This document shows, in pieces, positions 15,801 to 23,816 of a stretch of 30,137 bases of DNA. Origin of the DNA: Chlamydiota bacterium (lineage in GTDB: Bacteria > Auribacterota > Tritonobacteria > UBA1439); the NCBI GenBank assembly GCA_012729785.1, contig JAAYCL010000012.1, positions 1-30,137 of the forward strand, in the 5' to 3' direction. Position 1 is the first letter of the stretch; each line of letters starts with the position of its first letter. Below the pieces are notes generated by a model. That model was not told the origin of the DNA, searched no databases, and worked only from the letters and a program-made list of their open reading frames with translations. The position numbers and the translations under genes are program-made.

Positions 15801-15826
15801 GCCGCCCCTCCCCCGCTCCGCGAGCG

Positions 15827-15853
15827 GTGTTACAATTCAATGCATTGTAACAC
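15827..15853 (-). promoter_or_regulatory. NikR-like operator upstream of cbiQ
   Basis: The site is GTGTTAC-N13-GTAACAC with perfect 10-bp inverted arms around a 7-nt centre. It ends 27 bp before the cbiQ start at 15800. This spacing and sequence are the form I know for NikR sites in Desulfovibrio- and Geobacter-type bacteria. No nikR gene is in the window, so the regulator is inferred. Confidence 0.7.
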
Positions 15854-16062
15854 GGGTTCTCTTCCCCGGGGAAGCCGATAGAGATCCCCGGCGCGACGGT
15901 AGCGCCCCGGGGAAGCGGGCATCCGCCGACAGACCGTTCGCGCCCGGCGTCCGCGGGGGGCGGCGGAAGGCGCAATCGGTTTTCAGCGGGGTCGCGACAA
16001 GCCGCCGCCGCGGCGCGACAGACGGCTAACAGGAACGGGAGGAGGCGGCCGCGAAGGTCGGC

Positions 16063-16680
16063 TCAGAGGGTGGGGAGGAGCGCGGGGAACGCGATCCGCG
16101 ACCAACCCTCGACGAGGGCTCCGTCCCGCGCGAGCTTCTTTCGCCACTCCTCCGCGGGAAGCATCCGCGCCTCGGCGATCTCACGTGTCGCCGGTTCGAC
16201 CGTTCGGGCCTCCGTATCGAGGCGGTAGAGGAGGCCGAAGTGGACCTTCCCGACCATGTCCACGTCGTCGTTGATGTAGCCGAGTATCCGCGGTTCCCCC
16301 GTCTTCTCGATGCGTATCTCCTCGCCGAGTTCCCTGAGCATACTCGCGCGGATGGGGTTCGCCGCGTCGAGGTCGCCCGGGTCGATGTGGCCGCCGACCC
16401 CCATCGACCATTTCCCGCGCAGGCGCTTCTCGGCGTAGTCCTCCTCCCGTTCCGCCCGCCTATAGGCGAGGATCGTCCGTTCCCGCGGGTTTACGATGAT
16501 GCAGTAGGCGATCGGCTGTTTGAGGGACGGGTCCTCCTCCGCGCAGGCGCGGGGTTCGTAACGGTACCCGCGCAGTATCAGCGACTCGTAGTCGTACGCC
16601 GACGCGGACGAGAAGCCCTGGAACGGCCGCTCCCCGAGGAGCGCCTCCCGCCGGATCACCATGATGGTCCGCTCGTCCAT
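16063..16680 (-). CDS. Nudix hydrolase
   Basis: A 205-residue Nudix-fold protein. The catalytic helix is recognisable as GGHIDPGDLDAANPIRASMLRELGEEIRI. The REUxEE core (RELGEE) is intact, but the spacing between the glycine-rich start and the RE pair is longer than in the standard GX5EX7REUXEEXGU box, and the final Gly is Arg. The N-terminal part (VNPRERTILAYRRA) and the C-terminal strand region (LGYINDDVDMVGKVHFGLLYRLD) suggest the group that acts on larger or non-nucleotide phosphates. The substrate is unknown. The 15801-16062 gap upstream of cbiQ holds the NikR-like site, palindromes and no gene. The MenA-like gene ends 22 bp upstream on the same strand. Confidence 0.8.
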   Translation of the reverse strand: MDERTIMVIRREALLGERPFQGFSSASAYDYESLILRGYRYEPRACAEEDPSLKQPIAYCIIVNPRERTILAYRRAEREEDYAEKRLRGKWSMGVGGHIDPGDLDAANPIRASMLRELGEEIRIEKTGEPRILGYINDDVDMVGKVHFGLLYRLDTEARTVEPATREIAEARMLPAEEWRKKLARDGALVEGWSRIAFPALLPTL

Positions 16681-16702
16681 CGCCGCCCCCCCGTCGGTCC
16701 CC

Positions 16703-17596
16703 TCAGAAGACGATCCCCGCCGTCATCAGCAGCCCGAAGACGAGGTGGAGCAGGGCCGTATCCCGCGCGGCCGACGCGAGCCGCGCATCGTTCTCGTTGG
16801 GGACCGCCGCGAATCTCGCAGAGACTCGCCACGCCAGCGGCAGGCTGAGCAGGGCGAGGAGCGACAGGCGCGGCACGATCCTCCCCGCCGCGAGCGCCGC
16901 GAGCGAGACGTACGCCGCGGCGAGCAGGAGGACGTAGAGAATCCTCGCGCCCCGGGGCCCGAGGATGACCGAAAGCGTTGTGACGCCGCTCTCGCGGTCG
17001 CCGGCGATGTCGCGCGTGTCGTTGGCCTGGAGGATCGCCGCCACGAGGAACGCCACCGGCAGGCTCGCCGCGCACGCGCGCGCGCTCACCCCCGCGCCCT
17101 GCGTCGCGAATCCGCCGAGCACCATCCCCACGCCCATCATGAGGAAGACGAGCGGCTCGCCGAGCGCGTGGTACTTCAGGCCGTACGGCGTGGCGGTGTA
17201 GAAGACGGCGCCGAGAAAACCGGCGATACCGATGACGAGTACGGGCAGGCCGTACCGGCAGACAAAGTAGAAACCGATGAGCGATCCGACGGCGAGGGAG
17301 GCCCACGCCCCGAGGGCGATCTGCCGCGGGGTCATCATCCCGGAGACCAGCAGCCCGTTGCCGCCGAACGCGCCGGGCCGGTCCACGCCATAGCGGTAGT
17401 CGTAGTAGTCGTTCAGGAGGTTGCAGCCGGTGTGATAGAGCATCCCGGCCGCGAGGGCGAGGAGGAGATGCCCCGGGAGGAGCCAGCCGGTCTCATGCCG
17501 GGCATAGACGCCCCCGAGCAGGATGGGCACGATACTCGCCGGGTAGGCATACGCGCGCACCGCCTTGAACCAGAGCCTCGCAGACGTTGTATGCAA
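16703..17596 (-). CDS. UbiA-family prenyltransferase, MenA-like
   Basis: A 297-residue polytopic membrane protein with about eight or nine hydrophobic helices. It carries both Asp-rich motifs that bind magnesium-prenyl diphosphate: NLLNDYYDYRYGVD (NDxxDxxxD) and ANDTRDIAGD (DxxxD). The N-terminal LWFKAVRAYAYPASIVPILLGG and the general layout are closest to 1,4-dihydroxy-2-naphthoate octaprenyltransferase (menaquinone synthesis), but other UbiA products cannot be excluded. The only possible start is a TTG at 17596, because a TAG stop directly precedes it. That TTG and the next four codons lie in the terminal repeat of the dispersed element at 17582-17698. The ribosome binding site is weak. Confidence 0.85.
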   Translation of the reverse strand: MHTTSARLWFKAVRAYAYPASIVPILLGGVYARHETGWLLPGHLLLALAAGMLYHTGCNLLNDYYDYRYGVDRPGAFGGNGLLVSGMMTPRQIALGAWASLAVGSLIGFYFVCRYGLPVLVIGIAGFLGAVFYTATPYGLKYHALGEPLVFLMMGVGMVLGGFATQGAGVSARACAASLPVAFLVAAILQANDTRDIAGDRESGVTTLSVILGPRGARILYVLLLAAAYVSLAALAAGRIVPRLSLLALLSLPLAWRVSARFAAVPNENDARLASAARDTALLHLVFGLLMTAGIVF

Positions 17597-17698
17597 CTAG
17601 TTCCAATCCAAGATGATATGACTTTAATCGTCCCGCGGCCGACGCGGGACGTTTAAAGCTCTAACCGGCTGCGCCGCAGCAGGTACCATACAACGTCT
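17582..17698. repeat. 117-bp MITE-like element with 12-bp terminal inverted repeats
   Basis: The ends are AGACGTTGTATG (17582-17593) and CATACAACGTCT (17687-17698), perfect inverted copies. Inside is a long hairpin (17622-17658: arms CTTTAA plus CGTCCCGCG, one T-T mismatch, 5-nt loop) and a small palindrome (GCTGCG-C-CGCAGC). A second, partial copy lies at 21804. The left end supplies the TTG start of the prenyltransferase gene, and the right end overlaps the TAG stop of the M20 gene. Confidence 0.7.
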
Positions 17699-18971
17699 AC
17701 GCAAGCAGCGCGAGGAGGATCCCCTGCAGGCCGGCGTAGATCTCCTTGACCTCGTCCAGGCCGATCGACTCGTTCACGATGTGCGCGGACTTCTCCGCGC
17801 CGGGTCCGTAGCCGATCACCTCTATGCTGCGGTCCGGAAACAGTTCGCGGTAGCGCACCACGCCGCTCCCGTCCGTGCAGAAACCGTACGAGCCGAGCTG
17901 CGGCTTCTTCCCGGTAGCCTTCTCGACCCCCGCCATCGCCTTCAAGACGCAGTCGCTCTCCCGGGAGGTCTTCCAGGCCGGGGCGAACTTCTTCTCCTCG
18001 ATCGCCACGCCGGTCCACGTCACCGACCGCTCGGACGAAAACTGGATCATCGGGGGCTTGAACCGCGGGTAGCGCTTGGCGCCGTTCTCCACGACCCGGG
18101 CGATGTTCTCCTTGGCGAGGAGCAGGATGCTCTCCTCGGTGTCGCCGGGGAGCGTTCGGATGTCGTAGGTGAGCTCGACCCTGTTGGGGACGGTCGAGTT
18201 GCCGCCGCGCCCGTCGAGGCCCCCGCCCCCGCCGACCGGGATCTTGATATCCGTGGGGACGATGTTGCGCCTGCCGAGCAGCTCGTCTTCCTCCGACCGG
18301 TACCAGACGTGGAAGGCGTCGATGACGTAGGCGACCTGCTCGATGGCGTTTATCACCTTCCGCCCCGTGGATGCGTGCTGCGGCTCGCCGTAGACGGTGA
18401 AGATGATCTCGGCGCGCCCGCGCTGGCCGATATTGATCCTCCCCTCCGTCGTCTCGCCGACGACGACGATATCGGGTTGAAGCTTCTTGAGCGCCTCGAG
18501 GAAGCAGACCCCCTCGAAGAGCTCCTCGATCACGGTGCCGACCACATAGACCCGCCCGTTGAACGGCCCCGCGAGGCCCGCGAGGGAGGCGGCGGCGTGG
18601 AACATTGCGGCGAACGAGGCCTTCATATCGGACGCGCCGCGCCCGTAGAGGCGCCCGTCCACCACCGACCCGGCGAACGGCTGCGTCTGCGCGTCCCACT
18701 CGGCCGGATTCGCGCTCACGGTGTCGAGGTGGCCGGTGAGGACGATCCTGGGGCCCTCCCCCGACCCCACGACCATCTCGGCGATCAGGTTCCCCATCCG
18801 GTCGGAATAGGCGTTCGTGAATCCCAGCCTCTGGGCGGCCTGAATCAGATGCTTGACGATCTTCTCCTCCTGGCCGGAGTACGCCTGCATCCTGATGAGG
18901 CCCCGGGCGCATTCCAGGACCTGCTCGAAGGGGATCTTCTTCAGCGCACCCCCGGATCTATCGACGGTCAT
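17697..18971 (-). CDS. M20-family metallohydrolase, YgeY-like
   Basis: A 424-residue M20 hydrolase. The ATG at 18971 has AAAGGAG 7 nt upstream and is preferred to the longer frame. Metal-site residues: VLTGHLDTVSA (His, Asp), YGRGASDMKAS (bridging Asp), GTVIEELFEG (catalytic Glu pair), VVGETTEGRI and, near the end, SAHIVNESIG (His). The dimerisation domain is normal, with the GEPQHASTGRKVINAI loop. Overall arrangement, including IGQRGRAEI and the C-terminal GYGPGAEKSAH, is like YgeY, a hydrolase linked in other bacteria to purine and selenium metabolism. The substrate here is not established. It is a distant relative of the gene at 9482. Its stop codon falls in the adjoining repeat element. 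Confidence 0.87.
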   Translation of the reverse strand: MTVDRSGGALKKIPFEQVLECARGLIRMQAYSGQEEKIVKHLIQAAQRLGFTNAYSDRMGNLIAEMVVGSGEGPRIVLTGHLDTVSANPAEWDAQTQPFAGSVVDGRLYGRGASDMKASFAAMFHAAASLAGLAGPFNGRVYVVGTVIEELFEGVCFLEALKKLQPDIVVVGETTEGRINIGQRGRAEIIFTVYGEPQHASTGRKVINAIEQVAYVIDAFHVWYRSEEDELLGRRNIVPTDIKIPVGGGGGLDGRGGNSTVPNRVELTYDIRTLPGDTEESILLLAKENIARVVENGAKRYPRFKPPMIQFSSERSVTWTGVAIEEKKFAPAWKTSRESDCVLKAMAGVEKATGKKPQLGSYGFCTDGSGVVRYRELFPDRSIEVIGYGPGAEKSAHIVNESIGLDEVKEIYAGLQGILLALLA

Positions 18972-19044
18972 CAGTACGCTCCTTTCTGCCCCGGCGCCGC
19001 GGCGCCGGAATCCGACGTGCCGAAAACGCGCGGGCGGCACGCCG

Positions 19045-19404
19045 CTACCGCGCGCGGGCCCGCATCCTCGCCGCGCGCGCGCGCTCGCGGGCCGCGTGTT
19101 CCTTCGCCCGCGCCGCGTCCCTGACGGCCCGCGCCCTTTCCGCGAGCTGCGCCTTGAGCGCGCGGCGGAACTGCATGACCGACTCCTTCGCGCCGGGGCG
19201 GCCGCTGCGGTAGCCGGGGATGTTCGCCTCGGCCACGGCCTTCGGGTCGAGGCCGTAGCAGTCGATCTCGCTGTGGATGGAGTAGAGCGGCGTGAAGCCG
19301 AGGCTTTCGACGATCTCCCTCGGCACGAACGGGATGAGTTTCGCCACCGCGCTCTTGATGCCGCTCCTGCCGGGCGCGCGGTACCCCTCTTTCTTCTTGA
19401 TCAT
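19045..19404 (-). CDS. Small basic protein, unknown
   Basis: A 119-residue protein. The first 75 residues (KKEGYRAPGRSGIKSAVAKLIPFVPREIVESLGFTPLYSIHSEID...) look folded and contain one Cys. The last 40 residues are a long Ala/Arg/Glu helix ending RARAARMRARAR, perhaps a nucleic-acid-binding or coiled-coil tail. The phrase FVPREIVESLGFTPLYS faintly recalls the N-terminal region of 2-hydroxyacyl-CoA dehydratase subunits, but the remainder of that family is absent and I do not assign it. A GGGGGAA stretch precedes the ATG. It is flanked by uvrA-like and M20 genes on the same strand. Confidence 0.55.
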   Translation of the reverse strand: MIKKKEGYRAPGRSGIKSAVAKLIPFVPREIVESLGFTPLYSIHSEIDCYGLDPKAVAEANIPGYRSGRPGAKESVMQFRRALKAQLAERARAVRDAARAKEHAARERARAARMRARAR

Positions 19405-19539
19405 CCGATTCCCCCTTCCCCGACGCCTTGTGCGGCCGTCAGGAGCTGCACATAGTAGTATATTTCCGCATGATTGTACACCGGATACCGCCTCCGCGCG
19501 GCCCCTCCGCGAAGGCGTCCCGCGGACGGGGGACCCGCC

Positions 19540-21792
19540 TCACGCCCCCTTCAGGTACCGCCCGGTGTGGCTCTCGGGGCACCGCATCACCTCCTCCGGC
19601 GTTCCCTCGCAGACGATGCGCCCCCCCTTCGACCCCCCCTCCGGGCCGAGGTCGATGATCCAGTCGGCCTGCCGGATGACGTCGAGGTTGTGCTCGATGA
19701 CGATCACCGTGTTTTCGTTGTCGACGAGGCCCCTGACGATCCGCGTCAGCTTCTCGATGTCGGCCATGTGCAGGCCCGTCGTGGGCTCGTCCATCACGTA
19801 GATGTTCCCGGCCTTGTGCAGCTCCGCCGCCAGCTTGATGCGCTGCGCCTCGCCGCCCGACAGCGTGCTCAGCGGCTGCCCGATCTCGAGGTAGTCGAGC
19901 CCCACCTCGCACAGGATCCGAAGTTTCCTCCCGATCTCGCGCTCCTCGAAGAATCCCTGTGCCTCCTCGGCGGTCATCTTCAGGACCTCGTGGATGCTCT
20001 TCCCCTTGCAGCGCAGGGCGAGCACCTCGTCGGTGTAGCGCTTCCCCTCGCATTCGTCGCAGACGATCTTCACCTCGTCGAGGAAGCTCATCTCCACGCT
20101 GATCGTGCCGAGCCCCTTGCAGACGGGGCACGCCCCGCGCGAGTTGAAGCTGAACAGGGACGGGTCCGTGCCCGTGGCGCGCGCGAACTCCCGCCGCACC
20201 GCGTCGAAGAAGCCGATGTACGTCGCGGGGTTCGACCGCGAGGATCTTCCCACCGGCGACTGATCGATGCAGATCGCGTCGCGGTGCTGATCGAGGAAGA
20301 CGCCGTGGATCAGACTGCTCTTCCCCGAGCCCGCCACGCCGGTCACGCACGTGAGCACGCCCCGCGGGATTCGCGTCGAGACGTTCTTGAGGTTGTGCAG
20401 GGTCGCGTCGCGGATCTCGATCGCCTCGGTCCAGGCCTTCCGCGCCCCGCCGCCCGCCGCCCGCCGCCGCAGATACTCCCCCGTGATCCCCGCCGACTGC
20501 AGGAGCCCCTCGACCCCCCCGGCGTACACCACCTCCCCGCCGCCGCGCCCCGCGCCGGGGCCGATGTCGATCGCGTGGTCGGCGCACCGGATCACGGTCG
20601 GGTCGTGCTCGACGACGAGGACGCTGTTCCCCTTGTCACGCAGCCGCCGAAGCATCCGGACCATGGCGTCGATATCCTTCGGGTGGAGTCCGATCGACGG
20701 CTCGTCGAGGATGTACATCAGCTCCACGAGGTCGCAGCCGAGCTGGCGCGCCATCTTCACCCGCTGGCTCTCCCCGCCCGAGAGGGTGGCCACGGCGCGG
20801 TTGAGCGACAGGTACCCCACGTCGATCTCCACCATGTAGGAGAGCATCTGCTGCATCTTCCGGACGATCGGTCTCGCGACGTCCCCCTCGATCGTCCCGA
20901 GGAATGCGCCGAGGTCGGAGAGCTCGAGATTCACCAGCTCCGGGATCGTTCTGCCGTTGAGTTTCACGGAACGCGCCTTCTCGTTGATGCGCGACCCGCC
21001 GCAGGCGTCGCACGCCGAGTAGACGAAGTATTTCTCGTACGCGTTCCGGCGCGCCGCGGAGAGCTGCTCCTTGGCCTTGTTGATGTGCAGGCGTTCGAGC
21101 TTCCTGACGACCCCCTGGTAGTTCTTCGTGTACGTCCCGGCGCCGTGCCGCTTCTCGACCGGGATCGCCTCCGCGTACAGCAGGTCGCGGAGTTCGTTTT
21201 CGGAGAAATCCTTCAGCTTCTTGTCCACGTCGAAGAGGCCGATCGCGACCATCTCGCGCCAGTTCCACGCCCCCACCTTGTAGTCGGGGTGGACGATCGC
21301 CCCCTCCCGGATGGACTTCTCCCTGTCGAGCAGAAGGTCCGGGTCGATCCGTATCCGTTTGCCGAGCCCGGTGCAGTCGGGACACATCCCCGCAGGGTGG
21401 TTGAAGCCGAAGACGAAGGAGGGGCCGATGAACGGCTTCCCGCAGCGCGAGAAGAGGAGGCGGAGGTAGGTGTAGAGCTCGGTCGCGGTCCCCACCGTGC
21501 TGCGGAGCGTCGTCCCCATCCGCTTCTGGTCGATCACGATCGCGGTGGAGATGTTCCGTATCTCCTCCACGTCGGGCTTGGAAAGCTTGGGGAGGCGCGC
21601 GCGGGCGAACGACGAAAACGTCTCGATGAGCTGCCGCTGCGCCTCGGTGTAGATCGTGTCGAAGACCAGCGAAGACTTGCCCGACCCCGAGACCCCGGTG
21701 AAGACCACGATCTGGTCTCTCGGGATCTCCACCGACACCCCCTTCAGGTTGTGCATCCGCGCGTTGGCGACGACGATCCGGTCAGACATCAT
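19540..21792 (-). CDS. Short UvrA paralogue (UvrA2/drug-resistance type ABC ATPase)
   Basis: A 750-residue tandem ABC ATPase. The first domain has Walker A FTGVSGSGKSS, the signature LSGGESQRVKMARQL and Walker B LMYILDEPSIGLH. The second has VTGVAGSGKSS, LSGGEAQRIKLAAEL and YVMDEPTTGLH. Zinc-binding CxxC modules are visible (CPDCTGLG, CDACGGSR, CPVCKGLG, CDECEGKR). Canonical UvrA is about 940 residues long; this one lacks most of the insertion that binds UvrB, as in UvrA2 and DrrC-like proteins tied to tolerance of DNA-binding drugs. Nucleotide excision with UvrBC is therefore doubtful. Two adjoining ATGs (21792 and 21789) follow GGAGGGG. A repeat copy lies just upstream. Confidence 0.92.
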   Translation of the reverse strand: MMSDRIVVANARMHNLKGVSVEIPRDQIVVFTGVSGSGKSSLVFDTIYTEAQRQLIETFSSFARARLPKLSKPDVEEIRNISTAIVIDQKRMGTTLRSTVGTATELYTYLRLLFSRCGKPFIGPSFVFGFNHPAGMCPDCTGLGKRIRIDPDLLLDREKSIREGAIVHPDYKVGAWNWREMVAIGLFDVDKKLKDFSENELRDLLYAEAIPVEKRHGAGTYTKNYQGVVRKLERLHINKAKEQLSAARRNAYEKYFVYSACDACGGSRINEKARSVKLNGRTIPELVNLELSDLGAFLGTIEGDVARPIVRKMQQMLSYMVEIDVGYLSLNRAVATLSGGESQRVKMARQLGCDLVELMYILDEPSIGLHPKDIDAMVRMLRRLRDKGNSVLVVEHDPTVIRCADHAIDIGPGAGRGGGEVVYAGGVEGLLQSAGITGEYLRRRAAGGGARKAWTEAIEIRDATLHNLKNVSTRIPRGVLTCVTGVAGSGKSSLIHGVFLDQHRDAICIDQSPVGRSSRSNPATYIGFFDAVRREFARATGTDPSLFSFNSRGACPVCKGLGTISVEMSFLDEVKIVCDECEGKRYTDEVLALRCKGKSIHEVLKMTAEEAQGFFEEREIGRKLRILCEVGLDYLEIGQPLSTLSGGEAQRIKLAAELHKAGNIYVMDEPTTGLHMADIEKLTRIVRGLVDNENTVIVIEHNLDVIRQADWIIDLGPEGGSKGGRIVCEGTPEEVMRCPESHTGRYLKGA

Positions 21793-21803
21793 CTCCCCTC
21801 CGT

Positions 21804-21864
21804 AGACGTTGTATGCAATTTCCTCAACACCAAGTGGTTATGCTTTTAGTCGCCCCGCGGACGA
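21804..21864. repeat. Partial second copy of the 117-bp dispersed element
   Basis: The sequence begins with the same AGACGTTGTATGCAA end as the copy at 17582. It stays similar for about 60 bp (CCAAG, TATG, CTTTTAGTCG, CCCCGCGG), then diverges with no second terminal repeat. It lies between the M28 stop and the uvrA-like start, and encodes the last residues and the TAA of the M28 gene. Confidence 0.6.
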
Positions 21865-23115
21865 GGGGGGACGGGTACGGTGCGCCTCATCGCGCGGCAC
21901 CTTGTCGGCTACGACGTCTACGAACGCCTGCAGCGCCTCGGCGACCTCGACGAGCTTGCGGGGATCGACGATCCGGGGCGTGTCCGCGGGGGTGTGCGTC
22001 ACCTTCCGCATCAGCTCCCGCATCCTCTCCGCCGTGAACGCGATCGCGGGCCTCCCCTTCTGGACGAAGAGCATATGGTCCCCCTGGTACCACGGCTCCC
22101 CCCGTCTGATCCCCCCGTACGCCCCGAACGCCCTCTCCGCCGCCCGCTGGATCGAGGCCGGACACCCGTAGAGGGAGTAGGCGCTGCGCCCCTTCACGTA
22201 CCCGACGTCGTCGATGTTGACGGCGACGACGATCCGGTCGAGCTCCCCCCCGTACCGCCGGAGGTAGTCCATCTGCCCCCCGGCGCTGTAGTAGTCCTCG
22301 CCGTTCAGGGCGACGATCTCGACCCCCAGCCCCCCCGTGTACCCCCGCAGCATCTCCGCCACCAGGAGCAGAACCGCCGTCCCCGCGGCGTTGTCGGAGG
22401 CGCCCGGCGTATCCTCCTTCGCGTCGATGTGCGCACAGAGGACGATCTTGCGCGCCGCCCCCGGGTTCTTCCGCGCGACCACGTTCCAGGCCTTCGCCGG
22501 GCTGCGCCGCGCGTCGATTCTCAACCGGAACGCCCGTCCGGCGAGGGCGGCGATCCTCCTCCCCTCCGCCGCGGTGCAGTAGGCGGACGGGATGTCGAAA
22601 TCACCGTCCTCGATGAGCGGGTACGGGTACAGCGCCCCGACGAGATCGGGGTTCCTCCCCGTCGCCGCGACGATCGCCGCCGGGCGCTTCTCCTCGAGCA
22701 GGGCGTAGATCCGCTTGTGGCGGTCGGGGTTGTAGAAGACGAACTTCTTGGGCATCAACTGTTCGGCGCAGAGCGCGCCGCGCATCAGGAGGATCGCGCC
22801 CCGGCACGCGCACGTCTCAAGCTCCCCGTCCGTCGACACCGCGACGAGTTCCGCGGCGACGTCACCGCCAAGTGTATAGGGGCTCGTCAGGACCTTGAAC
22901 GACCGGCCCCCGCAGGCGAGCCGGGCCTTCCCCGCCCTGTGATCCATACAGGGAAACGGCGTCGCGTCGATCTGGTAGCCCCATCTCCGCACCTCCCGGG
23001 CGAAGAACCGGACCGCTTCCCGATTCCCCGGCGACCCGGTCCGCCTGTTCGGCGTCACGCCACAGAGCGTCTTCAGGTACCGCTCCGCCTTCACCGCCGC
23101 CCGCCGCGCGCTCAT
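21838..23115 (-). CDS. M28-family aminopeptidase-like metallohydrolase
   Basis: A 425-residue protein. The catalytic domain shows the M28 zinc set: IVLCAHIDAKEDTPGASDNAAG (His, Asp), ALNGEDYYSAGG (catalytic Glu pair position; GED where EE is usual), AVNIDDVG (Asp) and a late His (KVTHTPAD). The N-terminal part, with VAVSTDGELETCACRGAILLMRG, resembles the PA-like insert of M28 peptidases. No signal peptide is seen, so a cytosolic role is suggested. The start is ambiguous: ATG at 23115 (used) or GTG at 23136, only 6 nt after the PadR stop. The C-terminal tail RTRPPSSAGRLKA is encoded by the repeat copy. It is probably co-transcribed with padR. Confidence 0.82.
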   Translation of the reverse strand: MSARRAAVKAERYLKTLCGVTPNRRTGSPGNREAVRFFAREVRRWGYQIDATPFPCMDHRAGKARLACGGRSFKVLTSPYTLGGDVAAELVAVSTDGELETCACRGAILLMRGALCAEQLMPKKFVFYNPDRHKRIYALLEEKRPAAIVAATGRNPDLVGALYPYPLIEDGDFDIPSAYCTAAEGRRIAALAGRAFRLRIDARRSPAKAWNVVARKNPGAARKIVLCAHIDAKEDTPGASDNAAGTAVLLLVAEMLRGYTGGLGVEIVALNGEDYYSAGGQMDYLRRYGGELDRIVVAVNIDDVGYVKGRSAYSLYGCPASIQRAAERAFGAYGGIRRGEPWYQGDHMLFVQKGRPAIAFTAERMRELMRKVTHTPADTPRIVDPRKLVEVAEALQAFVDVVADKVPRDEAHRTRPPSSAGRLKA

Positions 23116-23142
23116 CCTTCCCCCTTCCCCCTTCACGCCTTC

Positions 23143-23679
23143 TCACCCTTCCATCGTCTTCATGTACGCATCCACCCACCGCATCTCCGCTTCCAGGATG
23201 CGTATCGGCCGCACCGCACACTCGTGCCGATGCCGCGGACATCCCGCGTCTCGCAGAAAACCGTGCAGCGCCTGATACCCCTTCACCCTCTCCTCCAGTG
23301 TCGCCCGGTACCTCGCGAGCGCCGCGCGCACGGTCTTTCGCGGCAGGAGGCCGCAGTTGTAGAGTCCGATGTCGATCGGCCACCGCACGTGCGCCGGCTC
23401 GCTCAGGAGCGCCTCGATCTTCGCCCTGAGCGCCGAACGGCCCTTTCGGCTCAGCGTGTAGAGGGCGCGGAGGCGGTGCTGGGGGCTCAACGTGTCCTCC
23501 CGCGTCACGAGCCCCCTGCGCCGGCTTTTCGCGAGCAGCTTGTAGATCGAGGACATCGAAAGCTCGGTCCAGCACCGCATGTCGCGCCTCTTCACCTCCC
23601 GGGCGATCTGGTACGGATACATCGGCTTCTCGGCCAGCAATCCAAGGAGCGCTGCCTCGGCGTTCGATATCGCGGCCAT
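23143..23679 (-). CDS. PadR-family transcriptional regulator
   Basis: A 178-residue regulator. The winged-helix N-terminal domain is typical PadR: EAALLGLLAEKPMYPYQIAREV, then MSSIYKLLAKSRRRGLV and RALYTLSRKGRSAL. The C-terminal part (RYRATLEERVKGYQALHGFL... ILEAEMRWVDAYMKTM) is the helical Vir_act_alpha_C-type dimerisation domain. It ends with its stop 6-28 nt before the M28 gene, so the two form an operon, and the uvrA-like gene follows on the same strand. PadR proteins usually repress their own operon and are released by small molecules, often drugs; the overlapping palindrome at the promoter agrees with this. Confidence 0.9.
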   Translation of the reverse strand: MAAISNAEAALLGLLAEKPMYPYQIAREVKRRDMRCWTELSMSSIYKLLAKSRRRGLVTREDTLSPQHRLRALYTLSRKGRSALRAKIEALLSEPAHVRWPIDIGLYNCGLLPRKTVRAALARYRATLEERVKGYQALHGFLRDAGCPRHRHECAVRPIRILEAEMRWVDAYMKTMEG

Positions 23680-23709
23680 GCGAATCCCTCTCTCCCGACG
23701 GCTCAGTAT

Positions 23710-23727
23710 TATTGTACTGGTACAATA
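23710..23727. promoter_or_regulatory. Palindromic operator of the PadR operon
   Basis: TATTGTAC-TG-GTACAATA is a perfect palindrome with 8-bp arms and is flanked on both sides by AGTATT as a direct repeat. It overlaps the -10 and start region of the padR promoter, which fits autorepression by PadR. Confidence 0.65.
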
Positions 23728-23752
23728 TAGTATTCTTACAACCTCATGTCAA
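23724..23752 (-). promoter_or_regulatory. Sigma-70 promoter of the padR operon
   Basis: On the minus strand, TTGACA (23752-23747) and TATATT (23729-23724) are separated by exactly 17 bp. This is the best sigma-70 promoter in the window. The padR ATG lies about 45 bp downstream. Confidence 0.7.
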
Positions 23753-23816
23753 CACCGTTCCGTCTCCGTGGCGGCTCCGACTGGCGGCGGGGCGGAAGAT
23801 TCCGCCTCGCCCTGTG

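Noticed and set aside
17582-17698. Integron attC site
   Set aside because: An attC site runs from AAC at its left end to GTT at its right end. This element has the opposite polarity (GTTGTATG ... CATACAAC) and its neighbours are housekeeping genes, not cassettes.
19474-21849. Plus-strand open frame of 791 codons opposite the uvrA-like gene
   Set aside because: The opposite strand encodes a complete UvrA paralogue with all motifs. The long antisense frame is a by-product of GC-rich codon use and its translation is low-complexity Arg/Pro/Asp text.
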